From Flavobacterium sp. W4I14 (lineage in GTDB: Bacteria > Bacteroidota > Bacteroidia > Sphingobacteriales > Sphingobacteriaceae), in the NCBI GenBank assembly GCA_030817875.1, contig JAUSZU010000001.1, forward strand, positions 3,038,001-3,102,000: 64,000 nt of DNA, in the 5' to 3' direction. Under the pieces are notes generated by a model that made no database searches, had not been told where the DNA came from, and saw only the letters and a program-made list of their open reading frames with translations. Numbering within the stretch: the stretch's first letter is position 1; each line of letters starts with the position of its first letter. The position numbers and the translations under genes are program-made. Of the stretch, positions 19,681-28,652 are shown piece after piece.

Positions 19681-21363
19681 TCAATTAGTAAAATTTAAGC
19701 GCATTACATTATGTGGCAAAGAGCTATTGAAACGCAAAATATCGCCTACGAAAATCACTTGCGAACCTGTAGCCGTGGTGGTTTCTAACATATCGTAAAT
19801 GGTGCCCTGAAAACCGCCCGTATTGTTATAACCTACAGCCAACTGACCATTAGCTTCTAACACCATAAAGCCTTGGCGCAAATAATCGCCATATTTATTG
19901 AATGATCCACTTACAATTATTTTTCCATTATTAAGCTGCCCAGCAAAAGTGGCTATTCCTCCAGTAATGGCTTGCCCATTAAAGGTGGAGACATTGGTAC
20001 CGTCGGCATTTAATAAACTAATACCAGAAGTTGTTTTACCATTAAAAGTTGTAAACGCCCCGCTAACCACTATCTTGTCAGTAGCAGCATTGTATCTGAT
20101 CGAAATTATATCTCCATTTGCGCCAGAACCTGCATTAAAAGTATTGTCTACACTACCATCTAAATTTACCCTTACAATTCTATTGGCCAATACGCCGTTA
20201 AACGAAGTGAAGGTGCCAACTAAGATTAATTTACCATCAGTCTGCATCATGGCATCCAAAATCACACCATTAGCCCCTATAGCACTCTGGCGAGTCGATT
20301 TATTATAATGAAAGGTTGAATCCATAGTACCATCCATGTTTACCCTTACCATCTGGCGCATCCGTGTGTAATCGTAAACTTTTTCATCGTAACTAGAATT
20401 TGGCAAGAACATTCGTCTATAATTGTAAAAACTACCAACGATGTAAACCTGCTCGCCAAATACAAAAGTTTTTCTAACCAAACCATCTACACCTGCATTA
20501 AAAGCACTTATAGTATCGCCATTTTTATAGGTTTCTTGTGGCTTTGGATTAATTACATTGGTGAGGATCAAACTATCTAACGACCCATTAGCATTTAATC
20601 TGGCAACATTACTCAAGGTTTGACGGTTAGTACGCGTTGAGTTATAATTAGTAAAACTTCCTCCGATAATAAATTTACCAGCCTGTGCTCCAGTAGGAAT
20701 GCGGGTTATAGAATAAATAATTTTGCTAGAACCACCAGCTCCTTTTCCAAAAGCCACCGCATCTGTAGAATAAGTACCATCCCCTAATAATTGTACAATG
20801 CCTCCGTTTGGCAGTTTTTCAGTTCCTTTTAATTCAAAACTATTAAATGCACCACCTAAAAAATAGCGGCCGCTTGGTAATGCCTCAATATCAAATACGG
20901 TACTAAAACCAGACGTATTAGCTGCACCGTTGATCACCTTCCACGTAGGATCTACATTGAGTTTACCACCAATTTTAACCAACGGCCCAAAAAAGCTTTG
21001 GCCCTGTGAAGAAATCCACATGCTACCTGTACTGGCATTTACAGGGATTTTAAAGGTTAAAGTACTATCGTTAGATGATTTAAGATCAACTTCTGCCTCT
21101 ACTTCATTTACAAAAACCTTAAAATCATTAATATATTTCCCTAGTCCCTTTACCTTTAGGCTTAAAACATCACCTACCTTTAAAACATCAGGGTCGGTGG
21201 TTTTAGAAATGAAGGTAATATCCAGCGGTTTTTTGCCTCCGGCATAAGGATCTTCAGTTAAACCTTTTTCCTTTTCGCAAGAAACGAAAACTGTTGTTAA
21301 GCATATTGCAGCAAACAAATACAGTTTAAATTTATGTTGTATGTTATTTAACATTTTATTCAT
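19681..21363 (-). CDS. Lipoprotein with IPT/TIG-like (DUF5008) and delta-60 repeat domains
   Basis: A 560-residue protein with lipobox Cys29 (TVFVSCEKEK). Residues about 45-130 look like an IPT/TIG (DUF5008-like) beta-sandwich. The rest consists of repeats with the pattern LNxDGSxDxxF, for example RVNLDGSVDNTFNAG and RLNANGSLDS. These are typical of delta-60 (DUF5122) repeats, which build a beta-propeller. Such proteins are exported and may bind ligand or partners. It occupies the accessory-lipoprotein slot of the second SusC-SusD-FAS1 module, matching the place of the 26913-27959 gene in the first. No catalytic residues are evident. Confidence 0.7.
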   Translation of the reverse strand: MNKMLNNIQHKFKLYLFAAICLTTVFVSCEKEKGLTEDPYAGGKKPLDITFISKTTDPDVLKVGDVLSLKVKGLGKYINDFKVFVNEVEAEVDLKSSNDSTLTFKIPVNASTGSMWISSQGQSFFGPLVKIGGKLNVDPTWKVINGAANTSGFSTVFDIEALPSGRYFLGGAFNSFELKGTEKLPNGGIVQLLGDGTYSTDAVAFGKGAGGSSKIIYSITRIPTGAQAGKFIIGGSFTNYNSTRTNRQTLSNVARLNANGSLDSLILTNVINPKPQETYKNGDTISAFNAGVDGLVRKTFVFGEQVYIVGSFYNYRRMFLPNSSYDEKVYDYTRMRQMVRVNMDGTMDSTFHYNKSTRQSAIGANGVILDAMMQTDGKLILVGTFTSFNGVLANRIVRVNLDGSVDNTFNAGSGANGDIISIRYNAATDKIVVSGAFTTFNGKTTSGISLLNADGTNVSTFNGQAITGGIATFAGQLNNGKIIVSGSFNKYGDYLRQGFMVLEANGQLAVGYNNTGGFQGTIYDMLETTTATGSQVIFVGDILRFNSSLPHNVMRLNFTN

Positions 21364-21384
21364 TTTACGGATTATAGATTAAAC

Positions 21385-21466
21385 TTATGGTGTTGCCGGA
21401 TCAATCCCAGCCGAGATGGCCTGTTCGATAAAAGTTCCCGTATTGAACCCGAAATTATGTCTCTGT
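21385..21466 (-). pseudogene. Frameshifted C-terminal tail of the second FAS1 lipoprotein
   Basis: Reading one base back from the end of the upstream frame, this stretch continues the FAS1 domain, including HNFGFNTGTFIEQ, to a stop at 21385-21387. The family's usual ending, NGVLHVL then FGF, is restored if the run of five A on the + strand at 21482-21486 is shortened to four. It is therefore the detached last 27 or so residues of the 21467-22132 gene. Confidence 0.75.
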
Positions 21467-22132
21467 TTAGTTAAAACATGTAAAAACACCGTTTGTAGGC
21501 TGAATATCTGAAGTTGCTATAGGAATATTAACCAATGATATTTGGGGGTTAGATAAATCGGGGATGTAAGCCAAGAACAATTGGCGATACCCTGCATAAG
21601 CTACTCTTGAAATTTCTGCTCCTGATGAGTTGTATACCACAGCATCCTGAAAAATGACGCCGATATTCATAATTCTGCCACCATACGAGGTGTAACCCTG
21701 GCCTGGAAAAGCCAGGTATGACAGAGTATCGCGCTGTGGATAATCTTTTAACCTGTTTGCTCCTTTAAAAATATATTGAGACAGGATGTTTTTCCATACT
21801 ATAGGTTTAATCTGAGTTAATTTAGATACCGTATCTTTACCCTGTACCCTTAAATATAAATTTAACTGTTTAACAGATTTGTAAATAGAACCACTCGGCG
21901 GTGCAAAAAAAGTAATGTTCTCATTACTCACAACATCAGCCAAACCAGCAAGTTTAATCACAGTTAAGGTCGAATCGAAAAATGGTTTCTTTGCTTCCAT
22001 ATACTGCATAATATTTCCATTATATTTTGCTTCATGCAGTCCTGTTTCTATATAGTATTTTTTACAGCCTGTTAAAACGGATAATATGCCCATCAGTAAG
22101 AATAGCAGTGTTTTATAATTCTTCATCATCAT
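21467..22132 (-). CDS. FAS1 (fasciclin) domain lipoprotein, module 2; C-terminus lost by frameshift
   Basis: A protein of 221 residues. I use ATG 22132, the first of three tandem ATG codons, because the longer frame begins with TTG and runs into the SusD stop. The lipobox ends with LTGCKKYY. The FAS1 fold is indicated by TFFAPPSGSIYK and NILSQYIF. As written it ends at GVFTCFN. With one T fewer in the coding strand (21482-21486) it would read GVLHVLTKQRHNFGF and continue to 21385. It follows SusD by a few bases, as the other FAS1 gene does. The role is probably adhesion or organisation of the SusCD complex at the surface. The truncation may be an error in the sequence. Confidence 0.8.
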   Translation of the reverse strand: MMMKNYKTLLFLLMGILSVLTGCKKYYIETGLHEAKYNGNIMQYMEAKKPFFDSTLTVIKLAGLADVVSNENITFFAPPSGSIYKSVKQLNLYLRVQGKDTVSKLTQIKPIVWKNILSQYIFKGANRLKDYPQRDTLSYLAFPGQGYTSYGGRIMNIGVIFQDAVVYNSSGAEISRVAYAGYRQLFLAYIPDLSNPQISLVNIPIATSDIQPTNGVFTCFN

Positions 22133-22137
22133 ATTAA

Positions 22138-23706
22138 TTAATTCCAAAAATTATTACCAATTAAATAAGGATTAGCACTTCGCTCGGTAGCACTAATGGT
22201 TAGCGGCCAGGTCCAGGCACCAGAATTGAAATTGGACACGGACATTGGTGATTTTGTAAAATCTGAATTTACAACACGTTTTGTTCTTACCAGATCAAAA
22301 AAGTACTGCCCTTCGCCAATGAGTTCTCTACATCTTTCTTTGTAAATCTCATCTTTTAAATCTTCGCCCGATTGAATTAGCGCTGGGGCAGCAGCAGCTT
22401 CTCTTACCCTATTGGCAAAATCTCTTGCACCCCCATCGTCACCAAGTTCAGCCAATGCCTCTGCGGTAAGCAGGTAACAATCTGGCAACCTGAATATAAT
22501 GGCACTATCATCACTTGTAACTGATAATGCTGCTCCAGAACCAGTGGTATAAAGGTTGGCGAATTTCTTAAATTGGAATGCACCTGTTCCTGAATCGTAA
22601 TTTTCAAACCAAATCGTTAACCTGGCATCTGGTATACCTGCAGGAAAAAGCTTAACAATGAAAGATTTGTCGTATGTCATATAGCTGTTTACCTTAGTCG
22701 GCACCCCCTGATATGGGAAATGCGCAAAGAAATAAGAGTAACCTGCAGGCTGCGAAAAACTCTCTCCATAAGCTACATCTTGCAATACACCAAATAAATT
22801 TTCTGAGCTGCGCCCTTTAAAAATGCGTAAAGTATTTTCGGCAGTAACAGGTAAAATTTTATAATAACTGTAGGTATCCAGTTCTGCAGCCAAAGTTTTT
22901 ACCGCCTCATAGTACTTCATTTTATCTGCTGTATCCCATGCAGCTGCCCACATGTTCAAATGCATTAATAAGGCTATAGCTGAGGCTTTTGTTGGCCTAA
23001 AACCATTAGATGAAGCATCATTGTAGAACACAGGTAAATCATTTTTTGAAGCAGTCATATCTGCAATGCATTTTTTCATTACTTCTAACTGCGCTGTTCT
23101 GGCAAGTGGTTTACTATGATAAGCATCGGTATAGTAGATTGCATCACCAAAAAGCTTACAGATAAACATATAACTCAAATTGCGCATAAAAACTGCCTCA
23201 GCTTTATATTTTTTACGCTCAGCATCCGACAACGAGCTAGAAGGAACTTTATCAATTTCGAAATACAGGATATTTGATGCGGCAATTATATCGTACCAGG
23301 CTTTCCAATCCATAATATCCTTTATTATTCCAGGATAATTAGGACTATTAAAATTTGTTCCATTATTTGGTGTATTAATAATAGTTCTCATACTGTTATT
23401 AACTAAAGCGTTAATTACAGTTGTTCCATTACCATTATCGCTCGCCAAAACACTTACGTTATTCCCCCTCATTTCCAATGCAGGAAAAAACATTTTATCT
23501 GTGTACCTAAAGAACGTTGGCACGCCTGCAATTTTATCTCTTAACCTGGCATAAATTCCATTTGTGAATTTTTCCACATCATCCCGGCTTTTCCAAAAGT
23601 TGTTACCGCTCTGGGCTTCAATAGGGGTAACATTAAGAAGCTTTTTACAGCCTGCTGTGGTAAAGATCAGCACAGCAGCCAGCATTATATATTTAATATT
23701 TTTCAT
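22138..23706 (-). CDS. SusD/RagB family nutrient-binding lipoprotein, module 2
   Basis: A 522-residue lipoprotein (lipobox TTAGCKKLLNV). The order is typical of the SusD fold: an N-terminal helical TPR-like region interrupted by the variable ligand-binding loops, and the conserved C-terminal RagB/SusD part with KERCRELIGEGQYFFDLVRTKR. SusD proteins cap the barrel of their SusC partner and pass substrate into it. The SusC gene lies 12 bases upstream. The ligand cannot be told from sequence. The operon context (M60 peptidases, galactosidases) suggests glycopeptides or galactose-bearing oligosaccharides. Confidence 0.92.
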   Translation of the reverse strand: MKNIKYIMLAAVLIFTTAGCKKLLNVTPIEAQSGNNFWKSRDDVEKFTNGIYARLRDKIAGVPTFFRYTDKMFFPALEMRGNNVSVLASDNGNGTTVINALVNNSMRTIINTPNNGTNFNSPNYPGIIKDIMDWKAWYDIIAASNILYFEIDKVPSSSLSDAERKKYKAEAVFMRNLSYMFICKLFGDAIYYTDAYHSKPLARTAQLEVMKKCIADMTASKNDLPVFYNDASSNGFRPTKASAIALLMHLNMWAAAWDTADKMKYYEAVKTLAAELDTYSYYKILPVTAENTLRIFKGRSSENLFGVLQDVAYGESFSQPAGYSYFFAHFPYQGVPTKVNSYMTYDKSFIVKLFPAGIPDARLTIWFENYDSGTGAFQFKKFANLYTTGSGAALSVTSDDSAIIFRLPDCYLLTAEALAELGDDGGARDFANRVREAAAAPALIQSGEDLKDEIYKERCRELIGEGQYFFDLVRTKRVVNSDFTKSPMSVSNFNSGAWTWPLTISATERSANPYLIGNNFWN

Positions 23707-23718
23707 TTTCTTACAATT

Positions 23719-26700
23719 TTAAAACTCAACGTTTAAACCTAAGGTAAACTGTCTTGGTGAAGGATAGCCTCCAGAATCGTCTCTTCCTAAACTGGTTACA
23801 TTTTCTGGATTAGGACCTGTGTAACGTGTAATAAAACCAAGATTAGAGGCCGTGGCATTTATACTTACCCTATTCATACCGAATCTGCTTGTAAAACTTT
23901 GTTTAAGATTATAATAAACCTTTACCGAATTTAATTTGAAGTATGAACCATCTTCCTGAAATACAGTCTGGTTAATTCTGAAAGGATCAATGATACGCGC
24001 ACGTACAAAATCAAGTGGATTAGCATATGTAGCGATATCACCAGGTGAACGCCAATAATTAAGCTGATCTAACGGCACCAAACTTCCCGAACCATTGGGA
24101 GAGTAATAATTACGCAACTGGTTAGCTATGGGATTGTTGATAATATCACGGATTAAAGTAAAAGAAGTATTTACCTCTACACTCCAATCTCTCCATTTTA
24201 AGTAAGTAAATATACCGCCGGTAATCTGTGGTTGCGAATTACCTGCAATTACCCTGTCGTTACCATCAAGCACATAGTTTCCATCAAGATCGGTAAATAT
24301 AGGATCGCCGGCTTTAAAGTAATTTAAGCGGCCGTTAGCGCCAACCCTGTAAGGTAAACCAGTATTCGGATCAACAGGCACCTGTGCGTTGGTAGAATAT
24401 ACCCCTTTAGTATTATATAGGTAATTAGATAGTGAATTGGTCCCCAAACGGTAATAAATATCCTGACCTAAATCTTTATCTGTGTATATAAAATCTCTCA
24501 AACCATCAGGCAATTGTGCTAAAATCTCTCTGTTGATAGCGATATTTGCGCTTATTGTCCATTTAAATTCGCTATTTGGATTTAAAGGACGAACAGCGGT
24601 CTGAAATTCCCAACCATAATTTACGTTACTAATTTCGTTGGAAGCAATGGTAGAAAATGAATTGGAGCTAGAGATGTTTTTATACTTAAAAATATTATCG
24701 TTTTGTTTATAATAGGTATCAAAGTTGAATGTAACCTTGTTCTGGAGCAAACTAAAATCGACTCCTGCATTATAAGTAGTAGCCTTGGTTGGCTGTAGAT
24801 CTAAATTTGGTAACCGCTCTAAATCCAATAAAACAGAATTTGCATTATTGTAGCGGGGGCCTCCGGCGTACTTACCATAGGCATCAAAAATACCTCCCAC
24901 AGGCTGAATATTAGAGCCATAACTCAAACGCAAATCGGCATAATCGATCCATTTGATGTTCTCCATAAACTTCTCCTTGTTAAAGTTCCATTTAAACGCA
25001 ACAGATGGATTGGCAATATATTTTGCATTTTCACCGTTCGCCGAGTTGGCGTCTAAACGGTAATTTAAGTCTAATACATACTTTTGTCTGTAGTTATAAG
25101 AAAATGCACCCGCAAAAGCAACGCTCCGCTCATCCTTATAATTTATAGTCCCTCCTAAAGATGTCAAATAATCCGTCATATTGGTTAGAGGTCCCCTTAA
25201 CTGATCGTTCACACCTTTTTCATTTAAAATTGCATCAGCCTTAAAAAAACTAGAGTTAATCTCTGTAAAAGCAAATAAATTGAACGTATGCGAATCTTCT
25301 CCGGCAGCATCTTTTAAGCCATACACATAAGAGAACTGGTTACGGTTATATAACTTGGTAGCCCGGTCGTTATAGGTATAATACTGCGATTGATTACCAT
25401 TTAGAGCTGCTGGTGAAAAATTATCTTTGGTATTAGAGCTATTGGTATAGTTTACAAATGTTGAGATTCTAAAGTTCTTAAAAGCTTCGTATTCTGCATT
25501 GATTGTTGCAAAAGTTTGTAAGGATTTGTTGTCGTTATCAGTTTTTAGTTGCGCCAGCACCCCACTTTGCGATGAATAAAGTGAAGGTGATGGTAATAAC
25601 GTAGAAGCCGTACCTGTTGATGCAAGACCACTATTTAATAAGCCATTCCCACTGCCAGTTTGTTGCTTTTGGATAGAGTTTTGTATCTGCCCAACAAGTT
25701 TAAATTTCTGTGTGGGATTATATTGCATATTCATGTTCAGGTTATACCTTGAATAACCTGTATTTTGCTGTATCCCTGTTTCATCAAAAGCACCCAGGCC
25801 TACTTTATAGTTAAAGGCCACATCGCCACCTGATACACTTACATTATGGGTTTGGTTAAATGTATTCCTATAAAAAAACGATTGCCAATCAGTTGAATTA
25901 TTAAGATAAGCATTTAAGCTATCAGCTAAAACGACTGAAGAGTTTATCATATCTATTGCATGGTAATAGGAAGTATCATTTTGCAGAATTTGCTGTATAC
26001 GCATCTGGCGCTCACCTTTACCGCCAATAACGGTGCGCAATTGCGGTACCATTGAGAAAAAGGCGGCTCCGTTATAACGTACAACAGGTACTTTAGAATT
26101 CCCGCGTTTAGTAGTCACTAAAATTACACCATAAGCACCACGCGAACCGTACAACGAAGTAGCCGCAGCATCTTTTAGTACAGTAAGGTCTTCAATGTCT
26201 TCTGGTGGGATTTGTGATATTGGTGATACACCAGGTCCTGCCTGTTGAAAGCCATAAGAATAATCGGTATTGTCATCTACAGGTACACCATCGATTACGA
26301 ACAATGGGGAAGTTGGTGTTAAAAAACTTGAGCTTCCTGATCCTGATACGTTGATATTCGAAATACCACGTAAAGTGATCGACCCCCTAAAGCCTGGTGA
26401 GCCCGTGCTGTTCTGAATGTTAAGACCAGCAACCTTACCTTGCAATAGCGACATCACATCACTTGCTGGCTGGCCCTGAATATCTTTACCAGAAATACTT
26501 ACGGTAGATCCTGTACTTAATGTTCTGGTTTTAGTTTGGTAACCGGCAGTTACCTGTACCTCTTTAAGGGTGGTGTTATCACCTTGTAAGGTTAAACTAA
26601 TCGTAGTACGGTTATTAACCTTAACCGTTTGTGTTATGTAGCTCAGATATTTAAAAGTAATTTCTGCATTCGATGCTACGGTTACCCTAAAACGTCCATC

Positions 26701-26913
26701 ACCATCTGTTTGGCCTAAAACCTTGCCTCCGCTTAAAATGCTCACACCGGGCATGGTTTCTTTCTTTTTCGATTCGCCATCAAAAACTGTCCCTGTAACA
26801 GCAATTTGCTGTTGTGCAAAGGCAAGATTATGCAAACCAAAAATCAATAAAATTACTATGCGGTAAAAATACTTCATTGGAAATATATTTTGTTTGGATT
26901 TAGTTATTTTCAT
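23719..26913 (-). CDS. SusC/RagA family TonB-dependent transporter, module 2
   Basis: A 1064-residue outer-membrane transporter with a signal peptide ending at LAFAQQ, a carboxypeptidase-regulatory-like domain (about 36-115), a plug with the family motifs LQGKVAGLNI, LRGISNINVSG, PLFVIDGVPV and LKDAAATSLYGSRGAYGVI, and a 22-strand barrel ending in LGLNVEF. The start ATG at 26913 overlaps the TGA of the upstream gene (ATGA), so translation is probably coupled. A second ATG at 26877 directly before the signal peptide is possible. It is paired with the SusD at 22138-23706. No N-terminal STN domain is present, so it is unlikely to signal through an anti-sigma factor. Confidence 0.95.
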   Translation of the reverse strand: MKITKSKQNIFPMKYFYRIVILLIFGLHNLAFAQQQIAVTGTVFDGESKKKETMPGVSILSGGKVLGQTDGDGRFRVTVASNAEITFKYLSYITQTVKVNNRTTISLTLQGDNTTLKEVQVTAGYQTKTRTLSTGSTVSISGKDIQGQPASDVMSLLQGKVAGLNIQNSTGSPGFRGSITLRGISNINVSGSGSSSFLTPTSPLFVIDGVPVDDNTDYSYGFQQAGPGVSPISQIPPEDIEDLTVLKDAAATSLYGSRGAYGVILVTTKRGNSKVPVVRYNGAAFFSMVPQLRTVIGGKGERQMRIQQILQNDTSYYHAIDMINSSVVLADSLNAYLNNSTDWQSFFYRNTFNQTHNVSVSGGDVAFNYKVGLGAFDETGIQQNTGYSRYNLNMNMQYNPTQKFKLVGQIQNSIQKQQTGSGNGLLNSGLASTGTASTLLPSPSLYSSQSGVLAQLKTDNDNKSLQTFATINAEYEAFKNFRISTFVNYTNSSNTKDNFSPAALNGNQSQYYTYNDRATKLYNRNQFSYVYGLKDAAGEDSHTFNLFAFTEINSSFFKADAILNEKGVNDQLRGPLTNMTDYLTSLGGTINYKDERSVAFAGAFSYNYRQKYVLDLNYRLDANSANGENAKYIANPSVAFKWNFNKEKFMENIKWIDYADLRLSYGSNIQPVGGIFDAYGKYAGGPRYNNANSVLLDLERLPNLDLQPTKATTYNAGVDFSLLQNKVTFNFDTYYKQNDNIFKYKNISSSNSFSTIASNEISNVNYGWEFQTAVRPLNPNSEFKWTISANIAINREILAQLPDGLRDFIYTDKDLGQDIYYRLGTNSLSNYLYNTKGVYSTNAQVPVDPNTGLPYRVGANGRLNYFKAGDPIFTDLDGNYVLDGNDRVIAGNSQPQITGGIFTYLKWRDWSVEVNTSFTLIRDIINNPIANQLRNYYSPNGSGSLVPLDQLNYWRSPGDIATYANPLDFVRARIIDPFRINQTVFQEDGSYFKLNSVKVYYNLKQSFTSRFGMNRVSINATASNLGFITRYTGPNPENVTSLGRDDSGGYPSPRQFTLGLNVEF

Positions 26914-27959
26914 CAGTCGTTATCAAATTTTGGTTTGTCATTCTTAAACTGGAAGATAATTTCCCAATCGCCCTCCTCGTAGATCTTGAAATTTAAGGCG
27001 AGATAACAATGTAATAGTGCAGCTCCGAAGGCTTGTCTGTCAAATCTGAATACTACCCTGGCAGCACCTCCATCAGTTGTAGTATATTTTGTAGGATAGG
27101 CAGTTAACGGAATAGGGTAAGCAACATCAAATTTTACTTTAGTAGCATCTTTAACCATATTAAAACCGTGAACCAGGTTACCCCAATCGGTTAGGGCAAA
27201 TTTATTAGGATCAATCACTTGTGATAAAGTATCAACAAATTTAAAACTGATACTATGGCCAGAATAACCCGGTAATCCTTTTGGCAGTTTATTAAACACT
27301 ATACGAACATCTGAATTTGACAAAAACTGATTCGTTTTAACCCCTGTTATAAACAGACCTGACGGACTAACAGATGTAACAGTTCCCTGACCAGTAATGG
27401 GATCTAAAGGTGATGGCTCATAAGGCCTTTCGCGTAGCGGTATAAGGCGCATATTCTGAAAATACTTTCTACCACCAGTGTTTGACATTTCAACATCAAA
27501 GACATAACCAGAATCTGGTTGGGCCTTAATCATGTTTGAATTAGCTTCTGCCCACATTAAAAATTCACCAGAATGCGGACGTACTTCGAAAAGTGGATGG
27601 TTCTCAATTACACGCTTGGCTTCAATTTCTGCAAGCGATTTCTCTGTTCCATCGTAAGCTGTTTTCCATACTTTTACAGGATAAAGCTTCGTTAACTCCG
27701 GAGCTGGTTCACCACCAAAAGTACGCATGTTCACAATTTTAAAATCTAAAGGCCTGCTAGAGTTCCCATAGGTAAAATTGTTCGTAAATAAAGTATTTCG
27801 GCCTAATGTAGGCTGATAAAGATACTGGGTATACTGGCTATCGCTGGCAATAGACAACCTATTATCGGGTAAATTTTTCTTACACGATCCTAGCATGAAC
27901 ATTATACTTGCCAGCATCAGTCCCATACAAAATAAGTATTTATTATTTTTCATCTTCAT
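26913..27959 (-). CDS. Accessory lipoprotein of SusCD module 1 (DUF5007-like)
   Basis: A 348-residue lipoprotein with lipobox Cys26 (MLGSCKKNLP). I see no catalytic motif. The sequence resembles the DUF5007-type proteins found beside SusC/SusD and fasciclin genes in Sphingobacteriaceae, but this family name is from memory and moderately certain. The composition is beta-rich, as in surface glycan-binding proteins. It sits 4 bases after the FAS1 gene and overlaps the next SusC gene by an ATGA junction, so it is firmly in the operon. It probably acts as a surface binding protein for the first transporter or links the two modules. Confidence 0.65.
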   Translation of the reverse strand: MKMKNNKYLFCMGLMLASIMFMLGSCKKNLPDNRLSIASDSQYTQYLYQPTLGRNTLFTNNFTYGNSSRPLDFKIVNMRTFGGEPAPELTKLYPVKVWKTAYDGTEKSLAEIEAKRVIENHPLFEVRPHSGEFLMWAEANSNMIKAQPDSGYVFDVEMSNTGGRKYFQNMRLIPLRERPYEPSPLDPITGQGTVTSVSPSGLFITGVKTNQFLSNSDVRIVFNKLPKGLPGYSGHSISFKFVDTLSQVIDPNKFALTDWGNLVHGFNMVKDATKVKFDVAYPIPLTAYPTKYTTTDGGAARVVFRFDRQAFGAALLHCYLALNFKIYEEGDWEIIFQFKNDKPKFDND

Positions 27960-27963
27960 AAGG

Positions 27964-28641
27964 CTATTTGTCTAATCTTGCTGTAAATTGATCAAATCCA
28001 AAGCTGTGCAACGGGGTTAAGATATTAATCGTTGCATTGTCGGTTTTGATGTTAATTGCATCTGTGCTGGTGGTTACCCAATCGAGTTTTATAGTAGAGC
28101 CATACATGTCGCTAAACTCAAGGGAAGTTGCGCCTCCCCCTACATAACCAGAAGCGTTGCCCTGTACTGCTTTTATGTGCATAGGGTAATTAATGCCAAC
28201 TGCGATGACAGAAATACCATCCAGTGTACTCGTATAAGAACTTGCCGATCTATTCCCCCTAATAATATACTTAGAGAGCATGATTGACAATTCATCCGGG
28301 TCGGCTGTAGCTAAGTAGACTGGAGATTTTCCAGTTGCTTTTCTGGTCTGGTTCAAATACTTAATCGAAGCAGCAAAATTCTCATTTACAGGTGCAAATA
28401 GTGTTACTTTTTGGTTCGTTAAGGAATCTTTAACTGCGGGTAAGCGATTCAGTACCAATAATAACGAATCGAAAGTATGGGGTTTAGATTTTAAATAATC
28501 TACTGCCGAACCTTTGAAAGTTTGTATGGTATTGGTGTAATCGTAATAAGTGGAATCGCTTTTTTTGCAGGCAGTAAAATAAAGGCCCGTTATTGCTAGC
28601 AGCAATAATAAACTACGCTCATATAATTTCTTTTTCATCAT
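27964..28641 (-). CDS. FAS1 (fasciclin) domain lipoprotein, module 1
   Basis: A 225-residue lipoprotein (lipobox LYFTACKKSD). The single FAS1 domain shows VTLFAPVNENFAASIKYL near residues 78-97 and ends with the expected INILTPLHSFGF close to the C-terminus, so this copy is intact, unlike its paralogue at 21467-22132. FAS1 domains mediate adhesion in many systems. In Bacteroidota they recur directly after SusD genes, which points to a structural or binding role in the transporter complex. No enzyme activity is indicated. It lies 11 bases after SusD and 4 before the accessory lipoprotein. Confidence 0.82.
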   Translation of the reverse strand: MMKKKLYERSLLLLLAITGLYFTACKKSDSTYYDYTNTIQTFKGSAVDYLKSKPHTFDSLLLVLNRLPAVKDSLTNQKVTLFAPVNENFAASIKYLNQTRKATGKSPVYLATADPDELSIMLSKYIIRGNRSASSYTSTLDGISVIAVGINYPMHIKAVQGNASGYVGGGATSLEFSDMYGSTIKLDWVTTSTDAINIKTDNATINILTPLHSFGFDQFTARLDK

Positions 28642-28652
28642 CTTCTAAATAA

